From Candidatus Zhuqueibacterota bacterium (GTDB taxonomy: Bacteria > Electryoneota > RPQS01): 64,000 nucleotides of DNA. Each line of letters starts with the position of its first letter. The stretch's first letter is position 1. The stretch spans positions 1 through 64,000 of the forward strand of contig RPQS01000021.1 of assembly GCA_003818605.1 (NCBI GenBank), read 5' to 3'. A model generated the notes under the pieces. It did no database searches. It saw only the letters and a program-made list of their open reading frames with translations, and was not told the DNA's origin. Of the stretch, positions 48,604-59,838 are shown piece by piece. Made by a program: the position numbers and the translations under genes.

Positions 48604-49410
48604 TCACCATTCTATGTTGAGTCGGCACCCGTTTTTATCGGGACTGACACTGAATCCTGTAGTCTTGCCGAGAAGTTGACGATGATAATGCACAACGCCC
48701 AAGCCGACCGCCGTTCCCAACATCGCTCCGCCCAATGTGTCGGAGAACCAGTGGCGGTCGCGGTGCATACGTTGAAAAGCGGTTGCCCCCGCCAACGAAT
48801 AGAAAAGCACACTGACGGGAACCGATTTGGCTTCCGCTGATAAAACCGCGGCCAGCGAAAAGGCCGTGACCGTATTACCCGACGGGAAGGACTGCTTCTC
48901 GTCCTTAAGATTCGGGCCGGAGAAATGATACGGGCCGTTTTCCAAATGCGGTCGGTTGCGTCCGAGCGAATGCTTGAGAATCTGCGAACCGATGGAAGCC
49001 AGCAGGAACGATTCCGATACTTCCAGCCCCGTTCGCCGCACATTCTCGTTGTCGGATATCAGACCCAGCCCGTATAGTGATGCAGAGGCAATATAAGTCG
49101 TGCGCGTCAGGGAAAAATTATAGCCGATGTCCGATATAGACACCGCCCAGCCCTCGGGTCTGTCCTTCATCTCCTTCCGCATCGAACGATCCATCGCGGA
49201 AGACACAGCGACTGCGGCGATCAATCCCCCCGCTATGAAGTAGTCTTCAGTGTCACCGCGAAACGGTGCGCGAATCATCCTCCATGCCACCTTCACGGCA
49301 TCATTGCTGTCATGTCCTATCGTCGCGGCCAGCTTCCCCGCTTGTGCCGGACAAGCATGGAAAAAAGCAAGTAATAGAATCGCGACAACGAGCCTGCGCA
49401 CTATTTCCAT
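48604..49410 (-). CDS. PAP2-family phosphatase
   Basis: LKHSLGRNRPHLENG (KxxxxxxRP), SFPSGNTVTAF, MHRDRHWFSDTLGG. Confidence 0.9.
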   Translation of the reverse strand: MEIVRRLVVAILLLAFFHACPAQAGKLAATIGHDSNDAVKVAWRMIRAPFRGDTEDYFIAGGLIAAVAVSSAMDRSMRKEMKDRPEGWAVSISDIGYNFSLTRTTYIASASLYGLGLISDNENVRRTGLEVSESFLLASIGSQILKHSLGRNRPHLENGPYHFSGPNLKDEKQSFPSGNTVTAFSLAAVLSAEAKSVPVSVLFYSLAGATAFQRMHRDRHWFSDTLGGAMLGTAVGLGVVHYHRQLLGKTTGFSVSPDKNGCRLNIEW

Positions 49411-52400
49411 TTGGAAAGAGCGTCAAAGTATGCGCGAATGAGCTGCTCGTAATCGGGAGTGTATTTCGCATCCAGCGCGCGCAATAAATCTTCGCGCAAT
49501 TGATCTTTACCGGGCTTGTTCGGCAGCGGATTCGGTGAAGCGCGTACGATATCCACGCCCGTTGTGGCTTGCCGTTTGGGAGAGAACTCGCGCTCGCGCG
49601 TGGCACGCTGAAAATCCAGCAGGCGCGATTCGATGTGCTCCTGCTTTTGCAGCGTGCGTTCGCTGATGTTGCGATTCGCTAAATCCTTAGCCACTTCTTC
49701 CATGTCCTTCGCTACGTCTTCGAGGCGGCCGAGACTCTGCTGCGAAGCCTGCGCTTCCTGAGCAAGCTCCTTCGCGGATTTCGCCAAGCCTTGCTGTTCC
49801 ACGGCCATTCTCTGCATAGATGCCTGCTCACCCATCGAAAGACTGCCGGGATTCTGGCACTGGCTCATCATGTTCTGCGTCTGATTATTGAGCTTCGCCT
49901 GCTGCTGCGCCATCTGCCCGGCTTTATTGCACATTGAATTCGGATTCGGTTTGTTGCATGAATTTTTACATGACGAGCAAGCCTGCTGGCTTTCTTTCAG
50001 CGCATTGTTGAGCGCGCCGAATGCTTGCCGCCGGTAGTGGCTGGCCGTGCGCGGATCGCGCTCCTGAGCCGCATTGCAGGCCGATTGCATTTGCCGCAAC
50101 GTTTGATGAACGGAAGCCATGAGCTGCGGCGTGACAAACAACGATTCGCGCGCGATATTGCGCAAGTCTTCATTGATTCGGTTGACCGCCTGCTTGAGGT
50201 TTTCCTGCTCTTCAGCGGCTTGCGTCATCTGCGGGCTGCCCGCTTCGAGCTTTTCGGACTCTTTCCAGAGTTTCTCCTGCCGCATGGAAATATCCAGAAG
50301 CTGATCGCGCGAACGTTCGAGTTTTTGCAGAACCTCCGCGTTCTGGTCGGTCTCCATCTGCTGCCGGACATTCTGCATGGCGCTGGCCATTTCGGACATG
50401 CGGCGGCGCATCTGCCGTCCCTTTTTCTTGGCCGATTGATTCTGGTTCATATTCATGGATTCGGAGTTCTGCTTCATTTGCTGCGAAAGCTGCTCCTGCT
50501 GCATCTCCTCTTCCAGCTTCTTCATATCCGGCGCGCCTTTGGAGTTTTCCTTCTGCATTTCCTCCGAGAGCTTTTTGGCTTCCTGCTCGATCTTTTTCAT
50601 TTCCTCGGAGAGCTTTTGCTGATCTTGCGCGTTCTTACTCGCATTCTCCGGTGATTTCTTGTCTAAGCCTTCATTGAGCTGCTCCTGGCGGCGGCCCAAT
50701 TCGTCGAGACGGCGCGTCAGCTCGTCCAGCTTCTTAGCCATCTTAAGCTGCTTGAGCATATTTAAAGTCTGATCGAGAGCCTGCTCGAACATTTGCTGGG
50801 TGTTCTGGAAGTTTTCCATCGCGCGGCGCATTTCTTCTTCGGACGGCTGCTTCATGGCTGCCGCCATTTCTTCGAGCGCCTTGCGCATTTCGGGCGTGAT
50901 GACTTCCTTGACCAGATCCTGAAGCTGCTTGATTTTTTCCATCACCTGCGGCGAAAACATGGAACGCTGCTGCATTTGCTGCGCAGCTTTTTCCATCGCA
51001 TCGGAGATCTGGTTCAGCATCTCGTTCATGGCCCGCTGCTTTTCCATGAGCTGTTCGATCTCTTTCTTGCGCTCCCAGCTCATTTCGGGATTGGACTTGA
51101 ATTCCTCCACCGCTTCATCCACCTTCTCGCGGATGGCCTCGGATTCATTGAGCAGATCCTGCAGCGTGATTTCGCGCGTCTGCGCCGCCTCTTCCTGCTT
51201 CTCGAATATTTCGGACATAGATGGGAAACGCAGTAATCGGGTTTCCGTGCGCGCACGTTTGGGACCGTGAATCGCGTCGTTGTCCCACACTTCCACAAAG
51301 AAAGACACCTGATCTTCCGGAAGCAGATCGAGCGGGGTCATGTCCCAGAGCATTTCACTGAAAGCTTTGCCTGCTTCAACCACGCGCATGGAAATCTGCT
51401 GTGATTTGTACTGCGATTCATCGTTTTGCGCTTCCGCCGCTTCGAATGCGGTCGTGCGATAGTAGCGCAGAGCCATGCGGGTAAAACCAAAATCATCCAC
51501 CGCCTCGGCCACGACGGGCACGCTGACTCCCGCGGCGATATCCAGATCGTGCGACGGTTCCACTAAACTGATCAGCGGCGGTTCATCGGGCCGCGCGGTA
51601 ATGCGGTAGAGAATCGCGTCGCGATTGGTCAAGCCCTCCTGATCGGTAAGTTGCAGACGATAGTAGCCGCTCTCGTCTATCGTGAATTCGGTGGACGCGC
51701 GCGAACCGTCGAGGGTCAAATTGCGCGACGCGCGCACCTGTTCCGAATCCGTTCCTACGAATTCGGGCTTCAGAAATTCTATCTTCGCATCTTTCAGAGA
51801 TTTCGTTGCGGACAGCGAAAGCTTGGCATGTGTGCCGGTCACGGCGGCAACATCGCCGACGTTTTCTTCCAGCACTTGTTCGGACAGCCCGGTGTAAGCG
51901 GGCGGCGTCAGCCGCACGGAAAGAAACCGCACGCCCGGAAGTTCCTGCACTTGGGCTTCGCATGTTTCGCTCTTCACGCGGCCTTCATGCGCCCAATACG
52001 TGAATGACGATGTAATGCCTCGATACGTGTAGCGATAGCCGCCGGCTTCGCCTTTGATTTCGATGGGTTCGGAAGCGTTCTTGCCTTTTTCCAGACGTTC
52101 CAGAACAATCGAGACGGGAGCTTCGCCGGATGCCGTAACATTTACGATAAGCGAATCGCCGCGCACGAGCCGCACGTTGCCCGGTTGAATGGACAAACTG
52201 AACGGTGCGGGCGGTTCGAAATCCTGACCGGGTTTCATCACGCGTTCGCCTGCGGAAAGCAGGGAGCCGCGGAAAATAAGCAACAACACAACAGCCAAGC
52301 CGCCGATTACGAGCGCCGCGCGCCCGGAATCACGCACGCGTTTGCGGTCGGGCAGCGTGTGCGGGTCGAGCGGCTTCAAATCTTCCGCCACTTCGCGGCC

Positions 52401-52805
52401 CGCTTCCAAAATTAAATCGGAGGAATATCCTTCGCGGTTCGCGCCTTCCACGCGTTCCAAAAGCTGCAAGGCATTCAACACGAGGTCACGAATGGACTGC
52501 ATGCGCGAGGCATATTCCCGCGCGAGTTTTTTATCGTCAGGAGCAAAAACGGTGTAGCGGAGAATCGGCCAGACAATTCCCAGACCGAGTGCGCAAAGGA
52601 GAGAGAGCACCCACACGGCCAGCAGCACAGCGCGCGCGCCGCCGGAGAGATGCCCGATGGATTCCACGAGCAGAATCAGAATACTCACGAACAGGAATCC
52701 GGCCAGCGCGGCCAAAACTCCGGCTTTTAGGCGGTTCATCATGACCGCTCTGCGCAAGCCGCTCATCCATCCGTGGATCGTGGTCAGTACTTCACGCGCA
52801 CCCAT
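49401..52805 (-). CDS. DUF4175-type membrane protein with long Gln/Met/Lys-rich coiled coil
   Basis: Two N-terminal TM helices; EIFEKQEEAAQTREITLQDLLNESEAIREKVDEAVEEFKSNPEMSWERKKEIEQLMEKQ... Confidence 0.7.
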   Translation of the reverse strand: MGAREVLTTIHGWMSGLRRAVMMNRLKAGVLAALAGFLFVSILILLVESIGHLSGGARAVLLAVWVLSLLCALGLGIVWPILRYTVFAPDDKKLAREYASRMQSIRDLVLNALQLLERVEGANREGYSSDLILEAGREVAEDLKPLDPHTLPDRKRVRDSGRAALVIGGLAVVLLLIFRGSLLSAGERVMKPGQDFEPPAPFSLSIQPGNVRLVRGDSLIVNVTASGEAPVSIVLERLEKGKNASEPIEIKGEAGGYRYTYRGITSSFTYWAHEGRVKSETCEAQVQELPGVRFLSVRLTPPAYTGLSEQVLEENVGDVAAVTGTHAKLSLSATKSLKDAKIEFLKPEFVGTDSEQVRASRNLTLDGSRASTEFTIDESGYYRLQLTDQEGLTNRDAILYRITARPDEPPLISLVEPSHDLDIAAGVSVPVVAEAVDDFGFTRMALRYYRTTAFEAAEAQNDESQYKSQQISMRVVEAGKAFSEMLWDMTPLDLLPEDQVSFFVEVWDNDAIHGPKRARTETRLLRFPSMSEIFEKQEEAAQTREITLQDLLNESEAIREKVDEAVEEFKSNPEMSWERKKEIEQLMEKQRAMNEMLNQISDAMEKAAQQMQQRSMFSPQVMEKIKQLQDLVKEVITPEMRKALEEMAAAMKQPSEEEMRRAMENFQNTQQMFEQALDQTLNMLKQLKMAKKLDELTRRLDELGRRQEQLNEGLDKKSPENASKNAQDQQKLSEEMKKIEQEAKKLSEEMQKENSKGAPDMKKLEEEMQQEQLSQQMKQNSESMNMNQNQSAKKKGRQMRRRMSEMASAMQNVRQQMETDQNAEVLQKLERSRDQLLDISMRQEKLWKESEKLEAGSPQMTQAAEEQENLKQAVNRINEDLRNIARESLFVTPQLMASVHQTLRQMQSACNAAQERDPRTASHYRRQAFGALNNALKESQQACSSCKNSCNKPNPNSMCNKAGQMAQQQAKLNNQTQNMMSQCQNPGSLSMGEQASMQRMAVEQQGLAKSAKELAQEAQASQQSLGRLEDVAKDMEEVAKDLANRNISERTLQKQEHIESRLLDFQRATREREFSPKRQATTGVDIVRASPNPLPNKPGKDQLREDLLRALDAKYTPDYEQLIRAYFDALSKWK

Positions 52806-52874
52806 GGTTGTCTCCCGAAGATGTCATCGCAGGAACATTCTCATTCACAAGATTCAAAAGTGTATTTATAAACA

Positions 52875-53075
52875 TCAATTCTTCTCATCCACAAATCCCG
52901 TGGTGCGGTGCGAGCCGTCGCAGAACGGTTTGCTTTTGGATTGTCCGCAGCGGCAAAGAGAGATCACGTCTTTGGTGGCCAATGCTTCTCCCTTGGAATT
53001 CTGCAGCACGTGCACGTTCGTTACAACATACGGCCCGTTTTTGTTGATCGTGATCGTGAGTTCCTTCTCGCTCAT
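52875..53075 (-). CDS. CDGSH iron-sulfur domain protein
   Basis: VISLCRCGQSKSKPFCDGSH. Confidence 0.93.
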   Translation of the reverse strand: MSEKELTITINKNGPYVVTNVHVLQNSKGEALATKDVISLCRCGQSKSKPFCDGSHRTTGFVDEKN

Positions 53076-53221
53076 AGTTCCCTCCTTATTCGGAATCCGA
53101 TGAAAGCGGCGCGCACTGCAAAACACGAAACATGATCGCACTGCCGTGCGCGGCTACGAATTGGAATAAAATCCTATCTCTGCTTTACGCTTTCAGATTT
53201 CAGCTTTTTCGTTCTCTCTAT

Positions 53222-53923
53222 TTATTCCACACCGCGCGAGAGCGCATACACCAAAACGTTGGTTCCCATTTCCAGCGCGGCTTTGCGTTTGTCGGCGGGA
53301 TCGCCGTGCACGGATTCATCTTCCCAACCGTCGCAGATGTCGGCTTGATAATTATAGAAAGCCACCATCACACCGTTCAGGAAAAGTCCGAACCCCTGCG
53401 CGGGAAGTTTGTCGTGTTCGTGGATTTTCGGCAGACCGTTGGGAAAGTTGTAAAGGGAATGATAAATCGGATGGCTGAACGGCAGCTCCATCCAGTCCGC
53501 ATCGGGAAAAACTTTTTTCATTTCGCGGCGGAAGCTCGGATCCATGCCGTAATCATCGTTGGCAAAGAGGAAGCCGCCCGCCGTGAGGTAGTTGCGCAGA
53601 TTGAGCGCGTCATCCACAGAAAACGAGACGTTGCCGTGCCCGTTGATGAATACGACAGGGCACGAAAAGAGTTTTTGCGAGGACGGTTCCACGGCCACGG
53701 GTTCGGGCGCAAGGTCCAAGTTGGTATTGGCGCGCGCGTACACGATGAGGTTCCGCAGGGCCCGGTCGGCACTGTACCAGTCCCCGCCGCCCTTGTACTT
53801 GAGGAGGCCGATTTCCGGGCGGTTGGCCTCTGCCGAGGCCTGCGTACACACGCCACTATATATAAGGATAATGGCGCAGGCGAGAAAAGCATGTAGCCTG
53901 CGTGACAAATGCTGTAATATCAA
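53222..53923 (-). CDS. DUF4159-type secreted protein
   Basis: LLKYKGGGDWYSADRALRNLIVYARANTNLDL...LRNYLTAGGFLFANDDYGMDPSFRREMKKVFPD. Confidence 0.85.
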   Translation of the reverse strand: MILQHLSRRLHAFLACAIILIYSGVCTQASAEANRPEIGLLKYKGGGDWYSADRALRNLIVYARANTNLDLAPEPVAVEPSSQKLFSCPVVFINGHGNVSFSVDDALNLRNYLTAGGFLFANDDYGMDPSFRREMKKVFPDADWMELPFSHPIYHSLYNFPNGLPKIHEHDKLPAQGFGLFLNGVMVAFYNYQADICDGWEDESVHGDPADKRKAALEMGTNVLVYALSRGVE

Positions 53924-54097
53924 GTTGATGCTTGTCCGTTTCGATATTCTATGCTGTTGTTTGTTAAACTCTTCGGATGGGAAGAGAGTTGCCGCACCTT
54001 GCGGTGGTTGCGTCGCGGTTGCATGCGTCCCGCATGCCCCGCGAATGAAAGCAGTTTTTCGCCGCGATGGGTGCCCTCACCCCTCGCGCGGTCTTCA

Positions 54098-54130
54098 GAT
54101 TCCGGCCGCGCGAGGACGCACGGCTCGGCG
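54098..54130 (+). repeat. Framed hairpin element, core CCGCGCGAGGACGCACGG
   Basis: gattccgg-ccgcgcgaggacgcacgg-ctcggcg. Confidence 0.65.
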
Positions 54131-54209
54131 CACCTTGCGGTGGTTGCGTTGCGGCGGTCGGCGACCTCCGCCAAGTACGTCATTTCATCATTAATCGTCA
54201 ATCAACTCA

Positions 54210-54242
54210 GATTCCGGGCAGATCGGGGGATCTGCCTCGGCG
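54210..54242 (+). repeat. Framed hairpin element, core GCAGATC-GGGG-GATCTGC
   Basis: gattccgggcagatcgggggatctgcctcggcg. Confidence 0.8.
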
Positions 54243-54280
54243 GAACGACGGCCGGAGGCCGCCGCCAGTGATATTATTCG

Positions 54281-55595
<1,315 letters not shown>

Positions 55596-55608
55596 GTATG
55601 CCCTTTCT

Positions 55609-56460
55609 TTACAGCGAATCGCGAACGAAAATCCGCACCGGATAGCGTTCGCGCAAAGATGTGATCAAGGAATCCTGCCGCGCGCGGCTCTGCTCGAATA
55701 GAAGCCTGGCAACAATTTCTTCGCGCACGACGGACAAATCAAGAACCGTTCCCGCCGGATACGTTTCCAACAGCCGCACGATGCGAAAGCCGTCCTCATA
55801 CGGACGCGGAAACGTGGCTTCTCCCGGCTTCATGCTGGACAATTCCCGTTCCAGATCGTGATCCAGCTCCCGGCTTTCCGCCAGCCATTTGCCCTCGGCG
55901 GTCACGTCGCCCGCCGCCACCATCGAAGTGTCACCGCGCTGAATTTGATCGCGAAAACGCGCCATGATGTTCTGGTGTTCCGCCCAGAACAATTCGATTT
56001 GATATGCATCCACAGGACGCAGAAACTCTCCGCGATGATTCTCATAATATCGCTCCACGGCGGAATCCGCGGGCGGATCGGCGGGAAGTTCGGATAAAAG
56101 CAACGAGGAAAAAAGTTCCGCGCGCATCTCATGCAGCTTCAGAGCAACATCCGGCCTTTTCTCTAAATCGCGCTTTTCGCCCTCCAACTCCATCAGCGTC
56201 CGCTCGATCCAATTCTCAATCGAGCGCCATCGTTCGAAACGATGAAGTGAATCGGGGTGCGCTCCGCACAATTCCTGAAAATCTTTCTTCGTCAGTTCGC
56301 GCGAGCCCACTTGTGCCAGCACGTTGCCGCCGTCATCTTTTTTACCGCGGCAGCCTGCGGCCCCCGCACTTAGAAGAATCGGCAAGAGGAGAATCCAACC
56401 GTACCGCGCCATTCTCTGCAGACCGAAAAACGATGTCATCGTCCCTCCTTTATCGGTCAC
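55609..56460 (-). CDS. Peptidylprolyl isomerase-like lipoprotein
   Basis: Lipobox-like LLSAGAAGC; VGSRELTKKDFQELCG; PGEATFPRPYEDGFRIVRLLETYPAG. Confidence 0.7.
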   Translation of the reverse strand: MTDKGGTMTSFFGLQRMARYGWILLLPILLSAGAAGCRGKKDDGGNVLAQVGSRELTKKDFQELCGAHPDSLHRFERWRSIENWIERTLMELEGEKRDLEKRPDVALKLHEMRAELFSSLLLSELPADPPADSAVERYYENHRGEFLRPVDAYQIELFWAEHQNIMARFRDQIQRGDTSMVAAGDVTAEGKWLAESRELDHDLERELSSMKPGEATFPRPYEDGFRIVRLLETYPAGTVLDLSVVREEIVARLLFEQSRARQDSLITSLRERYPVRIFVRDSL

Positions 56461-58196
56461 GGTTCACGGGCAATTTTGTCCTCTTTCTTCTCGGTGATCG
56501 GCCACACGGCGGCCAACGCCTTTGCGTCTATGTCCAGGGAGAATTTCTGCAACGCTTCTTCTTCGAGCGTCTTGCGGCGTTCATCGGTCATTGTCTGCCG
56601 CGTTTGCCGGCGGACGTCCGCCTGCGCTTCATCGAAGCTCTTCGTGCGTGACGGCAGAACGTTCAGCAATTGAATGACCGAATAGTTCGTGCCGACCGCC
56701 AACACGTCGGAAATATCTCCGACATTTTTCAGCATGAACGCCGTTTTCCCGATGAAACCGAACCGCTTTTCCTCAAACGGCCCAATGCGTCCCGTATCCG
56801 GCTTGGTGGATTCCTTCTCGTTGTAGCGTAATGCCAGCTTCGCGAAGTTTTCTCCCTTCAGAGCGCGGGTGCGAATTCCCGCCGCTTTTAGCGAATCCTC
56901 TTTGATGAAGATCTCGCGGACGACGCGCGTTTCCGGCTGAATGAAATTGGCCAAATGCGATTCGTAAAAACGTTTCTCGTCCGCTTCAGTGGGACTGACT
57001 TTGTCCGTGATTTCTTCCTTTTCCAGCATGGCGGTTATCGCGCGGCGTTTTTCCGCCACGACTTCCGGACTCTTGAGCGCCGTTTTGTAGAATCCCTGCT
57101 TTTCGGCGTCCTTCTCCAAGAGAATCGGCTCTGCGATGGCGTGCACCAAATCAAGAACGGCTTGCTTATCGTTCCAGTTCACGCGGCCGGCATTCCCCGC
57201 CACTTTTTGGATCAGCTCGTTGAGTGTAACTTTTCCGCCTTTATATGTGGCCACGGTCAGCGCTTTCTGATCTTCCGTGAACATCGGACTCAGCGATTGT
57301 GTCTGGCTGATGGTTGGATCCAGCAGTCTCTTGCGGAACACGTCCATGTTTTTTTCGTCATAAGTCAGTTTCGCCGCCTTGCGCAGCGACTCCACATAGG
57401 CGCGGGCCACGTCCATCATTTTGCCGCCCTCAACTTCGTGGAGCTGCGACTTGATTTGCTCTTTGCTTTCCGCAAAGGATTTTCGGTTGGCAATGGGACG
57501 CCGTTCTTCCACGCGAATCAAATGGTAGCCGTAGTTCGTGCGCACCGGCCCGACCACTTGACCGGGCTTGGCCGACCATGCCGCCTGCTGAAATTCCTCC
57601 ACCATGCGGCCCCATTGGAAAAAGCCGAGATCGCCGGAATCAGCCGCGCTGGTTCCGTCTTCGCTGAACATTTTTGCGGCCGCCTTGAAATCCAATCCGG
57701 CGGCAACGGCTTTCATGATAGAGTCCAACCGCGCTTTGATGCGCGTGGTGTCGGACATGGATGTGTCCGGCGCGGTTTTTAAAAGGATATGCCGCGCGCG
57801 AATTTCTTCGCCGGATTTATCGTAAAACTTTTTCGCGGCATCGTCGGTAATCACTTTTTCCACGACTTGCTTCCTGTAGAGAAGGTCCAGCGCCTTGCGG
57901 CGGGCCGTGGAACTAAGCTGGTCTTTGACCTGCTGCCGCTCGTCTATTTTCTTATCAAGTCCCATTTGGTAGAAGGCCAGATTGACCGACATGTCGCGCA
58001 GGACTTTCTCGCGCACCTGAAACGATTGGCGTTGCGCATTTTCTTCCGTCCGATGACGGCGGATGAATTCATCTTTGAATTCCTGCGACGTAATTTTTTC
58101 CCGTCCGACGCGCGCCACAACGGTTTCGCGTGGGCCGCATCCGATGATCGTCAAAATCATGGCGGCCGCAAGGATTGCCAGCCTGAACTTCTTCAC
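56457..58196 (-). CDS. PpiC/SurA-type peptidylprolyl isomerase lipoprotein
   Basis: IIGC lipobox; IRARHILLKT...SADSGDLGFFQWGRMVEEFQQAAWSAKPGQVVGPVRTNYGYHLIRVEER. Confidence 0.9.
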   Translation of the reverse strand: MKKFRLAILAAAMILTIIGCGPRETVVARVGREKITSQEFKDEFIRRHRTEENAQRQSFQVREKVLRDMSVNLAFYQMGLDKKIDERQQVKDQLSSTARRKALDLLYRKQVVEKVITDDAAKKFYDKSGEEIRARHILLKTAPDTSMSDTTRIKARLDSIMKAVAAGLDFKAAAKMFSEDGTSAADSGDLGFFQWGRMVEEFQQAAWSAKPGQVVGPVRTNYGYHLIRVEERRPIANRKSFAESKEQIKSQLHEVEGGKMMDVARAYVESLRKAAKLTYDEKNMDVFRKRLLDPTISQTQSLSPMFTEDQKALTVATYKGGKVTLNELIQKVAGNAGRVNWNDKQAVLDLVHAIAEPILLEKDAEKQGFYKTALKSPEVVAEKRRAITAMLEKEEITDKVSPTEADEKRFYESHLANFIQPETRVVREIFIKEDSLKAAGIRTRALKGENFAKLALRYNEKESTKPDTGRIGPFEEKRFGFIGKTAFMLKNVGDISDVLAVGTNYSVIQLLNVLPSRTKSFDEAQADVRRQTRQTMTDERRKTLEEEALQKFSLDIDAKALAAVWPITEKKEDKIAREP

Positions 58197-58260
58197 GAGC
58201 CTCTCCTTCGTTGGTTCGGCGGAGACGACGCTCCGTCCTTTGAAATGTATGTGATATTGT

Positions 58261-59775
58261 TTATTGACCCGGGGAATCGTATTTCGCCTGCGCCACCGGC
58301 GTATAAATCCGCATCGGCCTTGTCGGCGCGCCGCTCACCGGCCAGAAGACCGCCGGATCGGTGAACACCGCGAACTTGCGTTCGTACTCGCGAAAATCGT
58401 TCAGCATCACAAAACGATCGTTGTCGGTAAAAACCGCCGCAAACCGTTTTCCCTTCAACGCCTGCTCGATGCTGTTCAGCAGCAGACTTTTCGCCGATTC
58501 GCTGTCGGCGCGTAATATATCATAAATGGGAAGAGCCGAAGCATACATCCGTTTCCCCGCCAGCGAACCCAAGTAGCCATGATGTCCGATCCATACTTCG
58601 CCATCAAATTGACGGATTTTTGTCAGCAGACTTTCTCCCGCGGCGCGATCCGCGTCCGTCGGAAGCTGCTCTTGCGGACGATAATATAAGGATGCGAATT
58701 GTAAAAGGACAGCACCGTAAAGGATCAGTCCGCTCCAGATGGCAATGTGCGCACGAGCCGGTTCATGGGCCGAAATCGCATTTTGTATTTCTTGACTGCG
58801 ACCCTCGAATACCGATGCGGCCAAACCGAACAGCAATGCAAGCAATGCGTAAGCGGGCATAAGATCGTTGGCATAGTTGCCGTCTTTCACGCGCGGCAGC
58901 CAGGCGGCGAGAATCAATCCAACAGTCCACAGCAGATAAAACCAGCGATCTTTGGACTTGTTCCAAATCGTGAACACGAAGAGAACCGCGCCTAAAACGG
59001 CAATGGGCAGCGGACGGAAAAGATCATGCAGCCAGAATTCAGCAAAAGCCTGACCGATCAGCGAATGCCCGGCAGGCATTTCAAACACGTAAAACAAAAA
59101 CCAGCCGTCCGTCGCGGCATTTAAGACGATGTAAGGAAATCCGATTAAAACAGCCAGTGATCCACTCAGCCATAAACCATGTTCCTTACGCTTCCAAATC
59201 CCATATGCAAAGAGCAGAAGCGCGGGCACAAGTGCCGTCTGTTTGGTCATCACGGCCAGCGCGGCGAGCAAGGCTGTTAATATGTATCCGGCTCGGGTCG
59301 CGTGGAATCGCATCACATACATACCCGCGAGCAGAAAAAACAGGAAGAGTGAATCTACGCGCGCCAAATCGAACCACGCTCCGCCCAGACGATAGATTGC
59401 CGCGAACAATCCGGCGGCAAGCAATCCCGACCATATCTTTCCCGATTCCCGTTTCACAAAAGAAAAGAGGATCGCCATACACCCCAAGGAAGCAAGCAAG
59501 GAGATGATCCGCAACGGGAGGAAACCGATGCCCGTTATAAAGGACGCGGCCGCTCCGATCCAATAATAGAGCGGAGGATAAATAGCCGGAACCCAGTCCA
59601 CCGATGGCGCAACATACAGCGGCTGCCCATTCATTACGCGCTGCACATGATCCACCATGCTGCCTTCCTGCCACTCGAGTTCGAACGGATACCCGATGCG
59701 CAGAACGGCCAGAACTACGTACAGCAGAATGTATGCGGCAGGCAAAATGAATGCTAAGATGCGAAATGGTTTCAT
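58261..59775 (-). CDS. Multi-TM glycosyltransferase (family 39/PMT-like)
   Basis: YPFELEWQEGSMVDHVQRVMNGQPLYVAPSVDWVPAIYPPLYYWIGA; multi-TM. Confidence 0.75.
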   Translation of the reverse strand: MKPFRILAFILPAAYILLYVVLAVLRIGYPFELEWQEGSMVDHVQRVMNGQPLYVAPSVDWVPAIYPPLYYWIGAAASFITGIGFLPLRIISLLASLGCMAILFSFVKRESGKIWSGLLAAGLFAAIYRLGGAWFDLARVDSLFLFFLLAGMYVMRFHATRAGYILTALLAALAVMTKQTALVPALLLFAYGIWKRKEHGLWLSGSLAVLIGFPYIVLNAATDGWFLFYVFEMPAGHSLIGQAFAEFWLHDLFRPLPIAVLGAVLFVFTIWNKSKDRWFYLLWTVGLILAAWLPRVKDGNYANDLMPAYALLALLFGLAASVFEGRSQEIQNAISAHEPARAHIAIWSGLILYGAVLLQFASLYYRPQEQLPTDADRAAGESLLTKIRQFDGEVWIGHHGYLGSLAGKRMYASALPIYDILRADSESAKSLLLNSIEQALKGKRFAAVFTDNDRFVMLNDFREYERKFAVFTDPAVFWPVSGAPTRPMRIYTPVAQAKYDSPGQ

Positions 59776-59802
59776 CTGTTCTTTGTCATCGAAGTCTCTT
59801 TT

Positions 59803-59835
59803 CCGCCGAGGCACGCGTCCCCGCGTGCCCGGAAT
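59803..59835 (-). repeat. Framed hairpin element, core GCACGCG-TCCC-CGCGTGC
   Basis: ccgccgag-gcacgcgtccccgcgtgc-ccggaat, between mfd stop and next gene. Confidence 0.7.
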
Positions 59836-59838
59836 CTT

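Larger units (their letters stand above)
53986..54270. repeat. Composite array of palindromic modules including framed elements at 54098..54130 and 54210..54242
   Basis: CACCTTGCGGTGGTTGCG twice; GCATGCGTCCCGCATGC; GGGTGCCCTCACCC; two ATTCCGG...CTCGGCG frames; GGCCGGAGGCC. Confidence 0.75.
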